Assembly (NCBI GenBank): GCA_016866755.1 | Contig: VGLK01000004.1 | Span: forward strand, 24,065 to 88,064 | Reading direction: 5' to 3' | Source of the DNA: Candidatus Saccharimonadota bacterium | Lineage (GTDB): Bacteria > Patescibacteriota > Saccharimonadia > Saccharimonadales > Saccharimonadaceae | DNA: 64,000 bases | Shown: positions 24,634-33,935 of the stretch, in pieces | Layout of the letters: each line of letters starts with the position of its first letter | Numbering within the stretch: position 1 is the first letter of the stretch | Notes under the pieces: generated by a model | Told to the model about the DNA's origin: nothing | Database searches by the model: none | What the model saw: only the letters and a program-made list of their open reading frames with translations | Position numbers and translations under genes: made by a program

Positions 24634-25860
24634 ATGCCAACATTTACCTACCTCGCCCTTAATCAAAAGCAGGAAAGCATTACCGGTACTCTTGATGCAA
24701 CCGATCGTGGCCGTGCGCTAGCTATTTTAGCTGGCCAGCGTTTACGACCAATTAGCGTCAGCGAAGATGCGAATGCTATTAAAAAGCGTAATCGTAAAGC
24801 ACTGCTGGGCAAACGCGTAAAGTCTGATGACGTAGTGATGTTTACTCGGCAGCTAAGCGCTATGATTTCGGCGGGCGTACCAATTCTTCGGGCGCTAGAT
24901 TCGCTGGGTTCTCACGCCGAAAATCCTACTTTTAAACGTACTATCGAGCTAATGATGAAAGATATTCAGGGTGGTATGCCGTTTGCCGACGCCATTGAAA
25001 AACATCCAAATATTTTTAGCGATGTGTACTCAAATATGGTGCGCGCCGGCGAAGCAGCCGGTATTCTTGATGACATTTTGAAGCGTCTCGCTCTTCAACA
25101 AGAAAAGAATGCCAGCATTAGAAAAAAAGTAAAAAGCGCCATGACCTACCCTATGGTACTTCTTGGTATTACTGTTTTAGCCTTTTTTGGACTGATGATT
25201 TTTGTGATTCCGATGATTGGCAATACTATTAAAGACTTAGCTGGCGAAGATGCCGAGCTACCAATGATTACGCAAATTATGCTTGGTTTTAGTAATTTTA
25301 TTTTAGGTTGGTGGTTTATTATACTACCGCTGTTATTTGGCGCAGTTTATATGCTACTACGCTACATTAAAACGCCAACTGGCAAAAGAAATTTTCATAT
25401 TGCAATTCTTAAAATTCCGGCAATTAAGTCGATTGTACGAAAACTGGCAGTTGCACGATTTGCGCGCACCTTTTCGGCACTCATTGGCGCTGGTGTAGCT
25501 GTACTTGAGGCACTTGATGTTACAGCCCGGGCAATTGGTAATACCGTATACGAAGAGTCGCTGCGCGATGCGGCAGAGCGTGTTAAAAACGGCGAAACTC
25601 TTTCGGCAGTTATCACCGAAAAAGAAGTACTTTTTCCGCCAATTGTGGCTCAAATGCTTTCAGTTGGCGAGGAAACCGGTCAAACCGAAAAGGTGTTAGT
25701 TAAAGTGGCCGACTTTTACGAGGAAGAGGTTGATGCTGCGATTGACGGCCTAAGTTCGATTATTGAACCGGTGATGATTGTAATTATGGGTGGAGGCGTT
25801 GGTCTAATTGCTGCTAGCGTTATGATGCCAATTACCGGATTAACTAATCAAATTCAATAA
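24634..25860 (+). CDS. pilC: Type IV pilus inner-membrane platform protein PilC
   Basis: Polytopic platform protein that couples PilB to pilin polymerisation. Two T2SSF domains: the first has FTRQLSAMISAGVPILRAL and the second FARTFSALIGAGVAVLEAL. Membrane spans are near residues 180-200, 225-245 and the C-terminus (IVIMGGGVGLIAASVMMP). 408 residues, normal. Starts one base after the pilB stop. Confidence 0.96.
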   Translation: MPTFTYLALNQKQESITGTLDATDRGRALAILAGQRLRPISVSEDANAIKKRNRKALLGKRVKSDDVVMFTRQLSAMISAGVPILRALDSLGSHAENPTFKRTIELMMKDIQGGMPFADAIEKHPNIFSDVYSNMVRAGEAAGILDDILKRLALQQEKNASIRKKVKSAMTYPMVLLGITVLAFFGLMIFVIPMIGNTIKDLAGEDAELPMITQIMLGFSNFILGWWFIILPLLFGAVYMLLRYIKTPTGKRNFHIAILKIPAIKSIVRKLAVARFARTFSALIGAGVAVLEALDVTARAIGNTVYEESLRDAAERVKNGETLSAVITEKEVLFPPIVAQMLSVGEETGQTEKVLVKVADFYEEEVDAAIDGLSSIIEPVMIVIMGGGVGLIAASVMMPITGLTNQIQ

Positions 25861-25890
25861 TACTTATGCTATACTGTTAGGTGAATACGA

Positions 25891-26955
25891 GTGGGCATGA
25901 AAAATAAACTATTTTACCGTAATAAATCAATCATCGGCCTTGATATTAGCCAAACAAGCATCAAGGTTATGGATATTGATGCCGAAAAATGGGCCGTACG
26001 TGGCTACGGCTCACTCGATCTTGACCCCCAAAAAATGCTTGACGCCCTTGATGGCGACGGCGCCTACATTCTTGAAAAACTTAAAGAGTTGCTTGCTAAC
26101 AAAACAATTGGCACGCTTCATAGCAACTACGCCGTACTAGGCGTACCTACTGCTCGTACCTACGTACGAACTTTTAGCTTGCCAGTATCGGCGCAAAAAA
26201 ACATGAAAGATGCCATTGCCCTTGAGGTTGAGCAATATATCCCAATGCCGCTGAGCGCGCTGTATGTTGACTATGAAGTTATCAAACGCACCAAAGATAC
26301 TCTTACAATTTTAATGTACGCCGTACCGCAAAAACTTATCGACGACCTTTTAGCTCTTGTGCGCGAAGCTGGTCTTGAAGTTATTATGATTGAACCCGGA
26401 ATTAGTGCGGTCGCGCGAGTGCTCAAGGCCACCGAAGAGGGGCAGCTGCCGACTGTTATTGTAGACATCGGACCAACCACTACCGACATTGCCATTTTAG
26501 ACGGTGAGTTACGCGTAACTGGCGGCATTGCAGTTGGCGGAAATACCTTTACGCTCTCTCTCGCCAAAAAACTCAATATTTCGCTCGAAAATGCCCATCA
26601 ATATAAAGTACTTAATGGTCTTAACCCCGGTCCGCGACAGGCAAAAATCTCAGCAGCACTTAAACCCGATCTTCAACGCATTACGCGCGAAGTACAGCGG
26701 GTTATTCGCTACTACACCGAACGCTTTACGACCGAACAAAAACTTGAACAAGTACTTATAGTGGGCGCTGGGAGCAACATGCCTGGCATTGGTGAATTTT
26801 TTACCAACGATCTTATTATGCCAGCGCGCGTTGCTAGTCCTTGGCAAAAACTTAATTTTACTCAGGTAAAAGAGCCAGCGCGTCAATTTAAATCTCGCTA
26901 CATTACTGTCGCGGGTCTCGCTTCAATTAAAGAGAGCGAGGTGTGGAATGATTAA
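25891..26955 (+). CDS. pilM: Type IV pilus assembly protein PilM
   Basis: Actin-like cytoplasmic ATP-binding protein of the pilus alignment complex; its N-terminal groove binds PilN. Seen: SIIGLDISQTSIKVM (phosphate 1), VEQYIPMPL, YAVPQKLID, VDIGPTTTDIAI (phosphate 2) and LIVGAGSNMPG-like VGAGSNMPGIGEF. The start may be GTG 25891 or ATG 25897; TATACT lies upstream near 25870, so an internal operon promoter is possible. Overlaps pilN by 8 bases. Confidence 0.94.
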   Translation: MGMKNKLFYRNKSIIGLDISQTSIKVMDIDAEKWAVRGYGSLDLDPQKMLDALDGDGAYILEKLKELLANKTIGTLHSNYAVLGVPTARTYVRTFSLPVSAQKNMKDAIALEVEQYIPMPLSALYVDYEVIKRTKDTLTILMYAVPQKLIDDLLALVREAGLEVIMIEPGISAVARVLKATEEGQLPTVIVDIGPTTTDIAILDGELRVTGGIAVGGNTFTLSLAKKLNISLENAHQYKVLNGLNPGPRQAKISAALKPDLQRITREVQRVIRYYTERFTTEQKLEQVLIVGAGSNMPGIGEFFTNDLIMPARVASPWQKLNFTQVKEPARQFKSRYITVAGLASIKESEVWND

Positions 26956-27514
26956 TCTACTCCCTAAACCCCAAATCAAAGAATATCGCGCCGCACGCGC
27001 TAATACGCTGCTACTTCGTTATGTAATTCTATGCTGTGTTGGCCTAATTATTATGTTGAGTTTATTTGGTCTTATTTATTTTATGCTTATGCAAGCAAAA
27101 AACGAACAGCAAGCAATTTACAACGGTAACACGCAGGCTGCTGCAGAATACAGCGATGTTGCAGCCGCCTCTAAAGAGTTTGAACAAAACTTAGCTACGG
27201 CAAAAAATATTCTTGCAAATGAAGTGCGCTATTCTAACGTGCCAGTTGCCGTAGCGAGTGCGTTACCGTCTGGCGTTATACTCAATGGTCTCGAGATTAA
27301 CGAAGGCACATTTGACGTGCCCGTGTCGCTTAACGCTCAGGGAAAAAGTTACGAAGACGCATTGCGTCTTAAAGAAAACTTCCAGAACTCAGATTATTTT
27401 AGCGACGTAAGCTTACAATCCGTTACCGAAGAGTCGGGTAACGACTCAGACTATGGCTATTCAATTGTGATACAAGTAACCATGAACAAGGAGGCTCTCA
27501 CTAATGCGTCGTAA
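26948..27514 (+). CDS. pilN: Type IV pilus assembly protein PilN
   Basis: Bitopic inner-membrane protein. It begins MINLLPKPQIKEYR, the conserved PilN tail that docks in PilM, followed by one membrane helix (about residues 24-48) and a ferredoxin-like periplasmic domain after a coiled region. 188 residues, normal. Position between pilM and pilO supports the call. Confidence 0.92.
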   Translation: MINLLPKPQIKEYRAARANTLLLRYVILCCVGLIIMLSLFGLIYFMLMQAKNEQQAIYNGNTQAAAEYSDVAAASKEFEQNLATAKNILANEVRYSNVPVAVASALPSGVILNGLEINEGTFDVPVSLNAQGKSYEDALRLKENFQNSDYFSDVSLQSVTEESGNDSDYGYSIVIQVTMNKEALTNAS

Positions 27515-28193
27515 CACCAAAAAATCGCAAAGCCTTACCGCCTCAAAGTTACGCATTGTGCTTGTAGGACTTATTGCATTAATTCTTGCTGCTATGGTTG
27601 CGGGCTTTATACTGCTATCTCGCGAAACACGTGGTTACGCAAATGAAGTAAAAACTGTCTCCGAATCGGCTGCCAATAGCGCCACCGAGGTTGCGCGACT
27701 ACAAAATACATCTCGTAAACTAACTGAATACGACGATGCGGTTGAACGCGCGCAAAACATTGCCGCTGAAACCACCCAGTACATGTATCAAGACCAAGTT
27801 GTGCGTGACCTTACAGAATACGCCAACCGCTCAGGCCTCAGTATTCAAGGCTTTACCTTTAGCGACGCTGGCGGAAGCGATGCCGCTGGAGGCTCAACGC
27901 CCGTCCCTGCTCCCGCCGCTACCGGTGGAATAACCGAAGGCGGAGCCGTGCAACCTGCGACCCCTACCGCTACAGCCCTTCAAACTCAATCGGTCTCTGT
28001 GCAACTAGGTCAGTCCGTGCAGTATGAAAACTTCTTGCAATTTATTCGCTACATTGAACAAAACCTTACTAAAATGCAAGTTGATGGCTTATCGCTTGGC
28101 GGAGCTAACAGCACCACAGACGGTAGTGGCGGCAGCAGTGACGGAAACTCGCTAGGCGGGCAAACACTTACTATAAAGGTATACATGAGGTAA
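27504..28193 (+). CDS. pilO: Type IV pilus assembly protein PilO-like
   Basis: Basic N-terminus, one membrane helix (about 13-36), coiled coil (40-95) and a C-terminal domain (SVQLGQSVQYENFLQFIRYIEQNL) typical of PilO. A Pro/Ala/Gly/Thr-rich linker interrupts the periplasmic part around residues 125-155. AAGGAGG in the end of pilN provides its ribosome site; the genes overlap by 11 bases. Call rests on topology and synteny more than on identity. Confidence 0.85.
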   Translation: MRRNTKKSQSLTASKLRIVLVGLIALILAAMVAGFILLSRETRGYANEVKTVSESAANSATEVARLQNTSRKLTEYDDAVERAQNIAAETTQYMYQDQVVRDLTEYANRSGLSIQGFTFSDAGGSDAAGGSTPVPAPAATGGITEGGAVQPATPTATALQTQSVSVQLGQSVQYENFLQFIRYIEQNLTKMQVDGLSLGGANSTTDGSGGSSDGNSLGGQTLTIKVYMR

Positions 28194-28196
28194 GCT

Positions 28197-28499
28197 ATGA
28201 AAAAATCATCTCCATCAGTATCTATAAGTTCACAGCAAATTTCGCGCAATCTACGCCATTTTATTGGTCGGTTTCACATTGTACTTTTTACGGTTCTTGT
28301 ACTTGGGGGGCTCGCTTTTACCGTATTTACGCTCTACCGTATTTACGCATCGGCTATTAATGTGCAGCCTACGCAATCAACTGCCGTTAACTACGACATT
28401 ACAACAATAGAACAGATTGAATCGCTGCGAACACGAAATGACTCTTCAGCCGTAACGCCGCTGCCGAACGATAGACGTACTAACCCATTTACTGAATAG
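28197..28499 (+). CDS. Small pilus-operon membrane protein
   Basis: 100 residues, not recognised. Ser-rich cytoplasmic start, one membrane helix (FHIVLFTVLVLGGLAFTVFTLY) and a short outside tail ending in NDRRTNPFTE. Its place after pilO and its size and topology are reminiscent of the PilP position, but there is no lipobox or PilP fold visible. Likely a structural accessory of the pilus base. Confidence 0.75.
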   Translation: MKKSSPSVSISSQQISRNLRHFIGRFHIVLFTVLVLGGLAFTVFTLYRIYASAINVQPTQSTAVNYDITTIEQIESLRTRNDSSAVTPLPNDRRTNPFTE

Positions 28500-28518
28500 G
28501 TAAGAAAGCGAGAAAGTA

Positions 28519-29097
28519 ATGCTAGTATCGGCCGATAAATTCCTCCAACTGCCTGTCATGAGCCTTCAAACAGGCGCGCAGCTTGCTGTAACCGACGCAG
28601 CTGTAATTGATCCTCGCACACTTAAAATTGTCGCCTACAAACTCATAGGCCAACATCTTACACGGCTCGATTCGTCGTATCTTATGGTTGAAGACATACG
28701 CGAGACAGGCTCCATGGGCTTTATTGTAGATTCGCAAGATGTCATAGTCACTAGCGGCGACGTCATTCATTTACAGAAAATTATTGACTATAACTTTTAC
28801 TTAGAAGGTATGCGGGTTATCGACACCAGACGTCAGCGCCTTGGTAAAGTGCACTCATACACTATCGAGTCAGGCGGCTTTGTAATACAGCAGCTTTCAG
28901 TTCAACGACCACTCATAAAAAGTTTTACCACCACCAGTATGCTTATTCATCGCTCTCAGATAGTCAAAATATCTGATAGCGAAGTTACTGTACGAAATTC
29001 GCACGAAGAAGAGCGCGCTACACCTGTACTAACTTCGGCTCGAGCAGCTATAGGTGACAATCCATTTCGTAAAGGCTCACCGGCCGACCCTTCGTAA
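28519..29097 (+). CDS. PRC-barrel domain protein
   Basis: 192 residues with two PRC-barrel-like repeats: the first around LPVMSLQTGAQLAVTDAAVIDP, here noted only by its residues 11-32, and the second around GMRVIDTRRQRLGKVHSY. PRC-barrels bind RNA or protein partners (RimM, photosystem H subunit). No membrane helix. Last gene of the pilus operon; it may regulate or anchor the cytoplasmic side of the machine, which is inference. Confidence 0.8.
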   Translation: MLVSADKFLQLPVMSLQTGAQLAVTDAAVIDPRTLKIVAYKLIGQHLTRLDSSYLMVEDIRETGSMGFIVDSQDVIVTSGDVIHLQKIIDYNFYLEGMRVIDTRRQRLGKVHSYTIESGGFVIQQLSVQRPLIKSFTTTSMLIHRSQIVKISDSEVTVRNSHEEERATPVLTSARAAIGDNPFRKGSPADPS

Positions 29098-29120
29098 AAA
29101 TATGGCGTAAATATTTTTTA

Positions 29121-29768
29121 CTAGTACTCTTCAGTAAGTGCAGCTACAATATCATCGTAGCGAAAGCCTTGCCTCATAAGGTAGGCAATAAATTTTTCAC
29201 GCTCTGGATAGCGTCGGGCTTTTTTTATAATTATCTTCGCGAGTTCATCTGAATCATCGCGTTCGGTATTTTTTAGCGCTCCATCAATAATCGCTGGCTC
29301 CACTCCTTTTGTTCGTAACTCAACCTGCAGTTTTTTACTGCTAATGCCCTTTCGCTGATGACGATTTTCTACCCAATAGCGCGCAAAATGCGCGTCATCA
29401 ATGTAGCCTTTTGCCTCTAACCGTTTTAGCACACGATCGGCTGTGCCTTCAGAAACACCTTCCCGCTCTCTAATTTCACCGCTTCGCGACTTGTACTTCG
29501 TCGCCCGTGTTTTGCGCCATAAATAATCACGCATTTCTTTTTTAGAACGCGGTCGCACCATGCAATATTCTAGCGCCCGGGCATACAACTTTCCAAACTG
29601 ACTTTCTTCCTCTAGTGCCAGCAGTTCAGTGTCGCTGTACTCTTTGCCAACGCGAATCCCTAAATCGGCCACCTGCACCACATCAAGTGAGAAACGGTAG
29701 GCACCGTCTACCATCACATTCACTCGATTAGCGAATTTTTGCTGCGCGGTAAGTCCGGTAATTTTCAT
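29121..29768 (-). CDS. recX: Regulatory protein RecX
   Basis: Modulator of RecA filaments. 215 residues made of three-helix RecX repeats: ALEYCMVRPRSKKEMRDYL, RLEAKGYIDDAHFARYWVE with the typical GYIDD-x-FA, and GISSKKLQVELRTKGV. An extra N-terminal 60 residues form a strand-rich segment (MKITGLTAQQ). Located directly downstream of recA on the same strand, the usual arrangement. Confidence 0.92.
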   Translation of the reverse strand: MKITGLTAQQKFANRVNVMVDGAYRFSLDVVQVADLGIRVGKEYSDTELLALEEESQFGKLYARALEYCMVRPRSKKEMRDYLWRKTRATKYKSRSGEIREREGVSEGTADRVLKRLEAKGYIDDAHFARYWVENRHQRKGISSKKLQVELRTKGVEPAIIDGALKNTERDDSDELAKIIIKKARRYPEREKFIAYLMRQGFRYDDIVAALTEEY

Positions 29769-29844
29769 CTTTTATAATTACGCGGCCGTGCAGCAGTAAA
29801 TCTCTCCAGCACGACCGTAAATTTACAGTTTAACCTTTAAAGCC

Positions 29845-30909
29845 CTACACTTCTTCTTCGGCAACTTTAGCGCGAACCTTGGCTTCAATTTCACTAAGTA
29901 CTGTAGGATTTTCTTTTAAGTATTGCTTCGTCTTATCACGACCCTGACCAATTTTTTCATCGTTGTAGTCAAACCAAGCACCTGCCTTACCAACCACACC
30001 ATGAGCAACAGCTAAGTCTAAAATGTCTCCTGCGCGCGAAATACCTTCGTTGTACATAATGTCAAACTCGGCAATTCTAAATGGTGGAGCAATTTTGTTT
30101 TTCACCACCTTCACCTTAGTACGATTACCGATTATCTCTTCGCCTACTTTAATTTGTCCAATTCGTCGGATATCTAAACGTACCGACGCGTAAAATTTAA
30201 GGGCGTTACCACCAGTAGTAGTCTCGGGGTTACCAAACATTACGCCAATTTTCATACGAATTTGGTTAATAAAGATTACCGTGGCGTGTGATTTGTTAAT
30301 AATTCCTGTAAGTTTTCGCAGCGCCTGGCTCATTAGTCGCGCCTGCAATCCCATGTGTGAATCACCCATATCGCCTTCAATTTCGGCCTGCGGCACCAGT
30401 GCTGCAACCGAGTCTACCACAATAAGATCAACGGCGTTGGAGCGCACCAGCGTTTCGGCAATCTCTAGCGCCTGTTCGCCGTTGTCTGGCTGCGAAACCA
30501 ACAGGTCGTCGGTGTTTACACCAAGCTTACGCGCATAGGCTGGGTCTAGTGCATGCTCAGCATCAATAAATGCCGCTGTACCACCTTGGCGCTGAATCTC
30601 GGCAATCGCGTGCAAGGTAAGTGTAGTTTTACCTGAACTCTCTGGTCCGTAAATTTCTATAATACGACCCTTCGGGTATCCGCCGCCGAGTGCTAAATCG
30701 AGGCTCAGCGCACCGGCAGGCAAAAGCTCAACGTTTGCATGCATTGCTTTTGCGTCGCCAAGCTTCATAATTGAGCCGTCACCAAACTGCTTCGTAATCT
30801 GATCCATTGCAAGGCCAAGCGCCTTGAGTTTTCCTTCATCGACTTTTTTTGGAGCTTTCGCTTCAGTAGTATCGGTCGTTTTAGCCGATTTTGCTTCTTT
30901 GTCTGCCAT
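29845..30909 (-). CDS. recA: Recombinase RecA
   Basis: Central strand-exchange protein for recombination, repair and natural transformation. Seen: GPESSGKTT Walker [19 protein letters not shown]alker B and loop 1, [31 protein letters not shown] loop 2 (residues noted, not quoted in full). Start at ATG 30909, behind GGAGGGACAT; an ATG four codons upstream lacks a ribosome site. Acidic/Lys-rich extension of about 28 residues at the N-terminus. 354 residues, normal size. Confidence 0.97.
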   Translation of the reverse strand: MADKEAKSAKTTDTTEAKAPKKVDEGKLKALGLAMDQITKQFGDGSIMKLGDAKAMHANVELLPAGALSLDLALGGGYPKGRIIEIYGPESSGKTTLTLHAIAEIQRQGGTAAFIDAEHALDPAYARKLGVNTDDLLVSQPDNGEQALEIAETLVRSNAVDLIVVDSVAALVPQAEIEGDMGDSHMGLQARLMSQALRKLTGIINKSHATVIFINQIRMKIGVMFGNPETTTGGNALKFYASVRLDIRRIGQIKVGEEIIGNRTKVKVVKNKIAPPFRIAEFDIMYNEGISRAGDILDLAVAHGVVGKAGAWFDYNDEKIGQGRDKTKQYLKENPTVLSEIEAKVRAKVAEEEV

Positions 30910-30977
30910 ATGTCCCTCCATTAGCGTTATCTTTTATTATACGTGGTTAGCATATTTTTTGCTATAATTGATGGAGA

Positions 30978-31373
30978 ATGACAAAACAATCTACTCAAGT
31001 TGGCTTTACCCTACCTGAAATTATCGTTGTTGGTATTTTATTTTTAGTAGCAGCTGTAATTTTTGCCTGGCAATGGAACGATCTTCAAATTAGTTTTCGT
31101 GATGATCAGCGTAAAGTAGCTATAAACGCAATCTATTATGGCCTTGAGGAATCGTTTAAGCCGGCCAGTGGTTATTACCCCGAGCAAATTGATGACGATA
31201 CTATTAAAACGGTCGATCCGAGTCTCCTCACCGATCCGAACGGCAACAAGCTTGGTGCAAGCGACAGCGATTATCGCTATGAACCAACTGGCTGCAACGA
31301 TGGGCGCTGCACGGGATACAGCTTGCGTGCCTTGCTTGAGAACGAAGCCGATTTTACAAAGAAAAATCGTTAA
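30978..31373 (+). CDS. Pseudopilin-like protein
   Basis: 131 residues with a prepilin leader: MTKQSTQVG then FTLPEII, keeping Gly(-1), Phe(+1) and Glu(+5). Hydrophobic helix VVGILFLVAAVIFAW follows and a short globular domain with two Cys (TGCNDGRC). Minor pilin or competence pseudopilin (ComG-like) is likely. TATAAT lies nine bases before the ATG. Placed between recA and ruvB, consistent with a DNA-uptake role. Confidence 0.8.
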   Translation: MTKQSTQVGFTLPEIIVVGILFLVAAVIFAWQWNDLQISFRDDQRKVAINAIYYGLEESFKPASGYYPEQIDDDTIKTVDPSLLTDPNGNKLGASDSDYRYEPTGCNDGRCTGYSLRALLENEADFTKKNR

Positions 31374-31375
31374 CC

Positions 31376-32293
31376 TTACTTATCTTTGCGATGATGCGCC
31401 ACAATTTCATCGGTAACAGGCCGGCCATTTTTAAATGCCTCGATTGCATCGTTTAAAATTGCGACGGCCTGTTTTGGCTTAGTAACGTAGTGAAAACGAT
31501 ACGTCGTCTCTTCGCCTTCGGTAGAGAGACGAATTGAGCCATAGTTAAGCAGCGACTGTACCGGTCCAATAATTGTAAAACTTGCATCTTCAATGCTTCC
31601 AAGACTAACTGTTTGCTCGTGCCGAGAAAAAAGCGAATGCTGAATCTCTTGAATAACACTTTCGTTTGTCATGAAAAATTGATTTTGTAAATACACCCAT
31701 ACAGCAATATAACCGCCAAGACCTATAAGTACCAAGAACATTAAAAGCGGTAAAAAGAGTGAGCCGACATTCGAAATACCAAAGCCAAATATGTCTGTGC
31801 TAAAAAGTATAATCCCTGCAAGCACAATAAAAAGCGCGGCAAGACTGACTGTAATCGCGATAGGAATAAACAATCCGATAGGGTGACGCTGAATGTTCAT
31901 AATAACGTATTCACCGCGGCTTAAATTAAGAAATGGATATTGCTGAAGCGACTCTTCATGGCGACGTTTTACTTTATCGCTCAGTTCAAATTCATCTGGT
32001 TCATGAGGGCGGGCAGCGTGTACCACGGCAGGCTCATTTGCATATTGCGAACGCAATCGCGGGTCAAAATTTTCACCAGCGTGCATAGATTGTGGCGCGC
32101 TTACGTGCGATGGATTTTCGGCAATCATTTGCGCGTTTCCCTGCTTTTGCTCCGACGGTTGTTCTGAGCGCTCCCCTTCAACTGCTGGCGGATGATAGTA
32201 CAGCGGCCTACCCTGAAGATCATACCCGGCTGGCGCTGGCGTATGCGGCTGGGTGTTCTGCTGTTGCGGTTGAGGTTCTGAAGCCTGTTTCAT
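31376..32293 (-). CDS. Membrane protein with bacterial PH (YdbS-like) domain
   Basis: 305 residues. A Gln/Pro/His-rich disordered N-terminal third (QPQQQNTQPHTPAPAG) is followed by two membrane helices (about 160-185 and 195-220) and a C-terminal bPH2-like domain (NQFFMTNESVIQEI, TVSLGSIEDASF, LSTEGEETTYRF). PH-like domains of this class sit at the membrane and bind unknown partners. TATAGT lies six bases before the ATG, so leaderless. Convergent with the pseudopilin gene. Confidence 0.82.
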   Translation of the reverse strand: MKQASEPQPQQQNTQPHTPAPAGYDLQGRPLYYHPPAVEGERSEQPSEQKQGNAQMIAENPSHVSAPQSMHAGENFDPRLRSQYANEPAVVHAARPHEPDEFELSDKVKRRHEESLQQYPFLNLSRGEYVIMNIQRHPIGLFIPIAITVSLAALFIVLAGIILFSTDIFGFGISNVGSLFLPLLMFLVLIGLGGYIAVWVYLQNQFFMTNESVIQEIQHSLFSRHEQTVSLGSIEDASFTIIGPVQSLLNYGSIRLSTEGEETTYRFHYVTKPKQAVAILNDAIEAFKNGRPVTDEIVAHHRKDK

Positions 32294-32320
32294 ACTTTTA
32301 CTATACCTTATGTAAGGTAA

Positions 32321-33328
32321 TTATTTCCACTCTACCTCTATATGGCGCACCGCTTTAGGTGTGATTCTTCTACCACGCGGCGTTCGCTCAATAAAGCCAA
32401 TTTGCAAAAGATACGGCTCAAAAAAATCTTCAATCGTACTAGCTTCGTCGCCAGTTAGCGCAGCAATAGTCGTCAGACCCACTGGGTTATCGCCATAGTT
32501 TTCGTGAATACTTCGAAGCATGTGTCGATCGGCCGGATCGAGTCCGTGTGTATCAATTTCGAGGAGCGCTAAAGCGCTTTCAGCAGTTTTAGAGTCAATA
32601 ATTCCATCACCGTTTACATCAGCATAATCGCGCACGCGCTTAAGTAGTCGGTTGGCAATGCGCGGCGTAAGACGAGCGCGCTTAGAGAGTAAATCAGCCG
32701 CCCGAGGATCTATACGATTATTAAGAATATTTGCTGCGCGTGAAATAATATGTGCAATCTCTTGCTCGGTGTAAAATTCTAAGCGGAATAAATGACCAAA
32801 CCTATCACGAAGTGGCGCAGCTAAGCTGCCAGTACGAGTTGTAGCACCAATAACAGTAAATTTTGGCAAATCAAGCCGTACGCTACGTGCCGCTGGCCCC
32901 TTACCAATCACAATATCAAGCTTAAAATCCTCCATAGCACTATACAAAACCTCTTCAATAGTGCGACTTAGGCGATGAATTTCATCAATAAACAAAATGT
33001 CGCCGTCTTGAAGATTAGTTAGAATACTAGCCAAATCCCCAGCGCGCTCAATTGCCGGGCCGGCGGTAATTCGCAATCCTACACCCATTTCGTTGGCAAT
33101 AACACTCGCCATGGTGGTTTTACCAAGACCCGGTGGACCATACAAAAGAACGTGATCAACTGGCTCCTGCCGTTTTTTGGCAGCATCAATTGCCAAGCGT
33201 AAATTACGCTTTAGACGTTCCTGACCAATATAGTCATCGAAAGATTGTGGACGAAGCGTAACTTCAATTTGCTGCTCTTCGTTGTCTTCTGGATGAATAC
33301 TAGTATCAATTATGCGCTCAACTGCCAT
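32321..33328 (-). CDS. ruvB: Holliday junction helicase RuvB
   Basis: Hexameric AAA+ motor that branch-migrates Holliday junctions with RuvA. Seen: [12 protein letters not shown], Walker [10 protein letters not shown], Walker B FIDEIH, sensor 1 GATTRTGSL, and a winged-helix end with [17 protein letters not shown]. Start at ATG 33328 (MAVERII), giving 335 residues; the extra upstream frame overlaps ruvA. TATAAT-AAGGA in the 19-base gap can serve as promoter and ribosome site. Confidence 0.97.
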   Translation of the reverse strand: MAVERIIDTSIHPEDNEEQQIEVTLRPQSFDDYIGQERLKRNLRLAIDAAKKRQEPVDHVLLYGPPGLGKTTMASVIANEMGVGLRITAGPAIERAGDLASILTNLQDGDILFIDEIHRLSRTIEEVLYSAMEDFKLDIVIGKGPAARSVRLDLPKFTVIGATTRTGSLAAPLRDRFGHLFRLEFYTEQEIAHIISRAANILNNRIDPRAADLLSKRARLTPRIANRLLKRVRDYADVNGDGIIDSKTAESALALLEIDTHGLDPADRHMLRSIHENYGDNPVGLTTIAALTGDEASTIEDFFEPYLLQIGFIERTPRGRRITPKAVRHIEVEWK

Positions 33329-33347
33329 ATAATCCTTATTATAGCAC

Positions 33348-33935
33348 CTAGCGAGACAAGGCGGCGCGTACACGCTCGGCCGTAGAGAGGTCTTTTGAAA
33401 CTGGTGCCAGCGCCACGACTGCGTCGTTTAATGTATAGCCAAGCGCCATCAGAGCCTCAAGCGCGTCATCGTCGTCGGGTACTACTACCGAATCGTCAGT
33501 ATTTACAGCCACCTCACCCGGCGACGAGTATGTTGGAATGCCAACCTTATCAGCTAAATCAACCGCAATACGTTCAGCGGTTTTTTTACCAATACCGGTA
33601 GCTTTTTGAATAAATGCGGTATCAGCGTGCGCTAGGCCGTTTCTCACCGTTTCGGCTTCACCCAAACTTAAAACAGCGAGTGCTGCCTTTGGCCCCACGC
33701 CTTGCACCGTAATTAGTAGTTCGAATAGTTTTTTTGCAAGCAGCGATGAAAATCCAAACAGTTCTTGCGACTGCTCTCTAATATGGTGATAGGTAAAAAA
33801 CTTTACGTCACTCTCTACCATCGTTTTTTCAAAATCACCCTGAGCAAGCGCAACTTCATAGCCAACACCAGCCACATCTACAACCACATGTGTCACAAAT
33901 TTTTCGGCAACCGTACCACGAATATGGGCAATCAT
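33348..33935 (-). CDS. ruvA: Holliday junction protein RuvA
   Basis: Tetrameric junction-binding partner of RuvB. N-terminal OB fold ([24 protein letters not shown]), helix-hairpin-helix motifs [13 protein letters not shown] and [12 protein letters not shown], and a C-terminal three-helix domain ([15 protein letters not shown]) that contacts RuvB. 195 residues, normal. Directly follows the PBP gene, which ends one base upstream. Confidence 0.97.
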   Translation of the reverse strand: MIAHIRGTVAEKFVTHVVVDVAGVGYEVALAQGDFEKTMVESDVKFFTYHHIREQSQELFGFSSLLAKKLFELLITVQGVGPKAALAVLSLGEAETVRNGLAHADTAFIQKATGIGKKTAERIAVDLADKVGIPTYSSPGEVAVNTDDSVVVPDDDDALEALMALGYTLNDAVVALAPVSKDLSTAERVRAALSR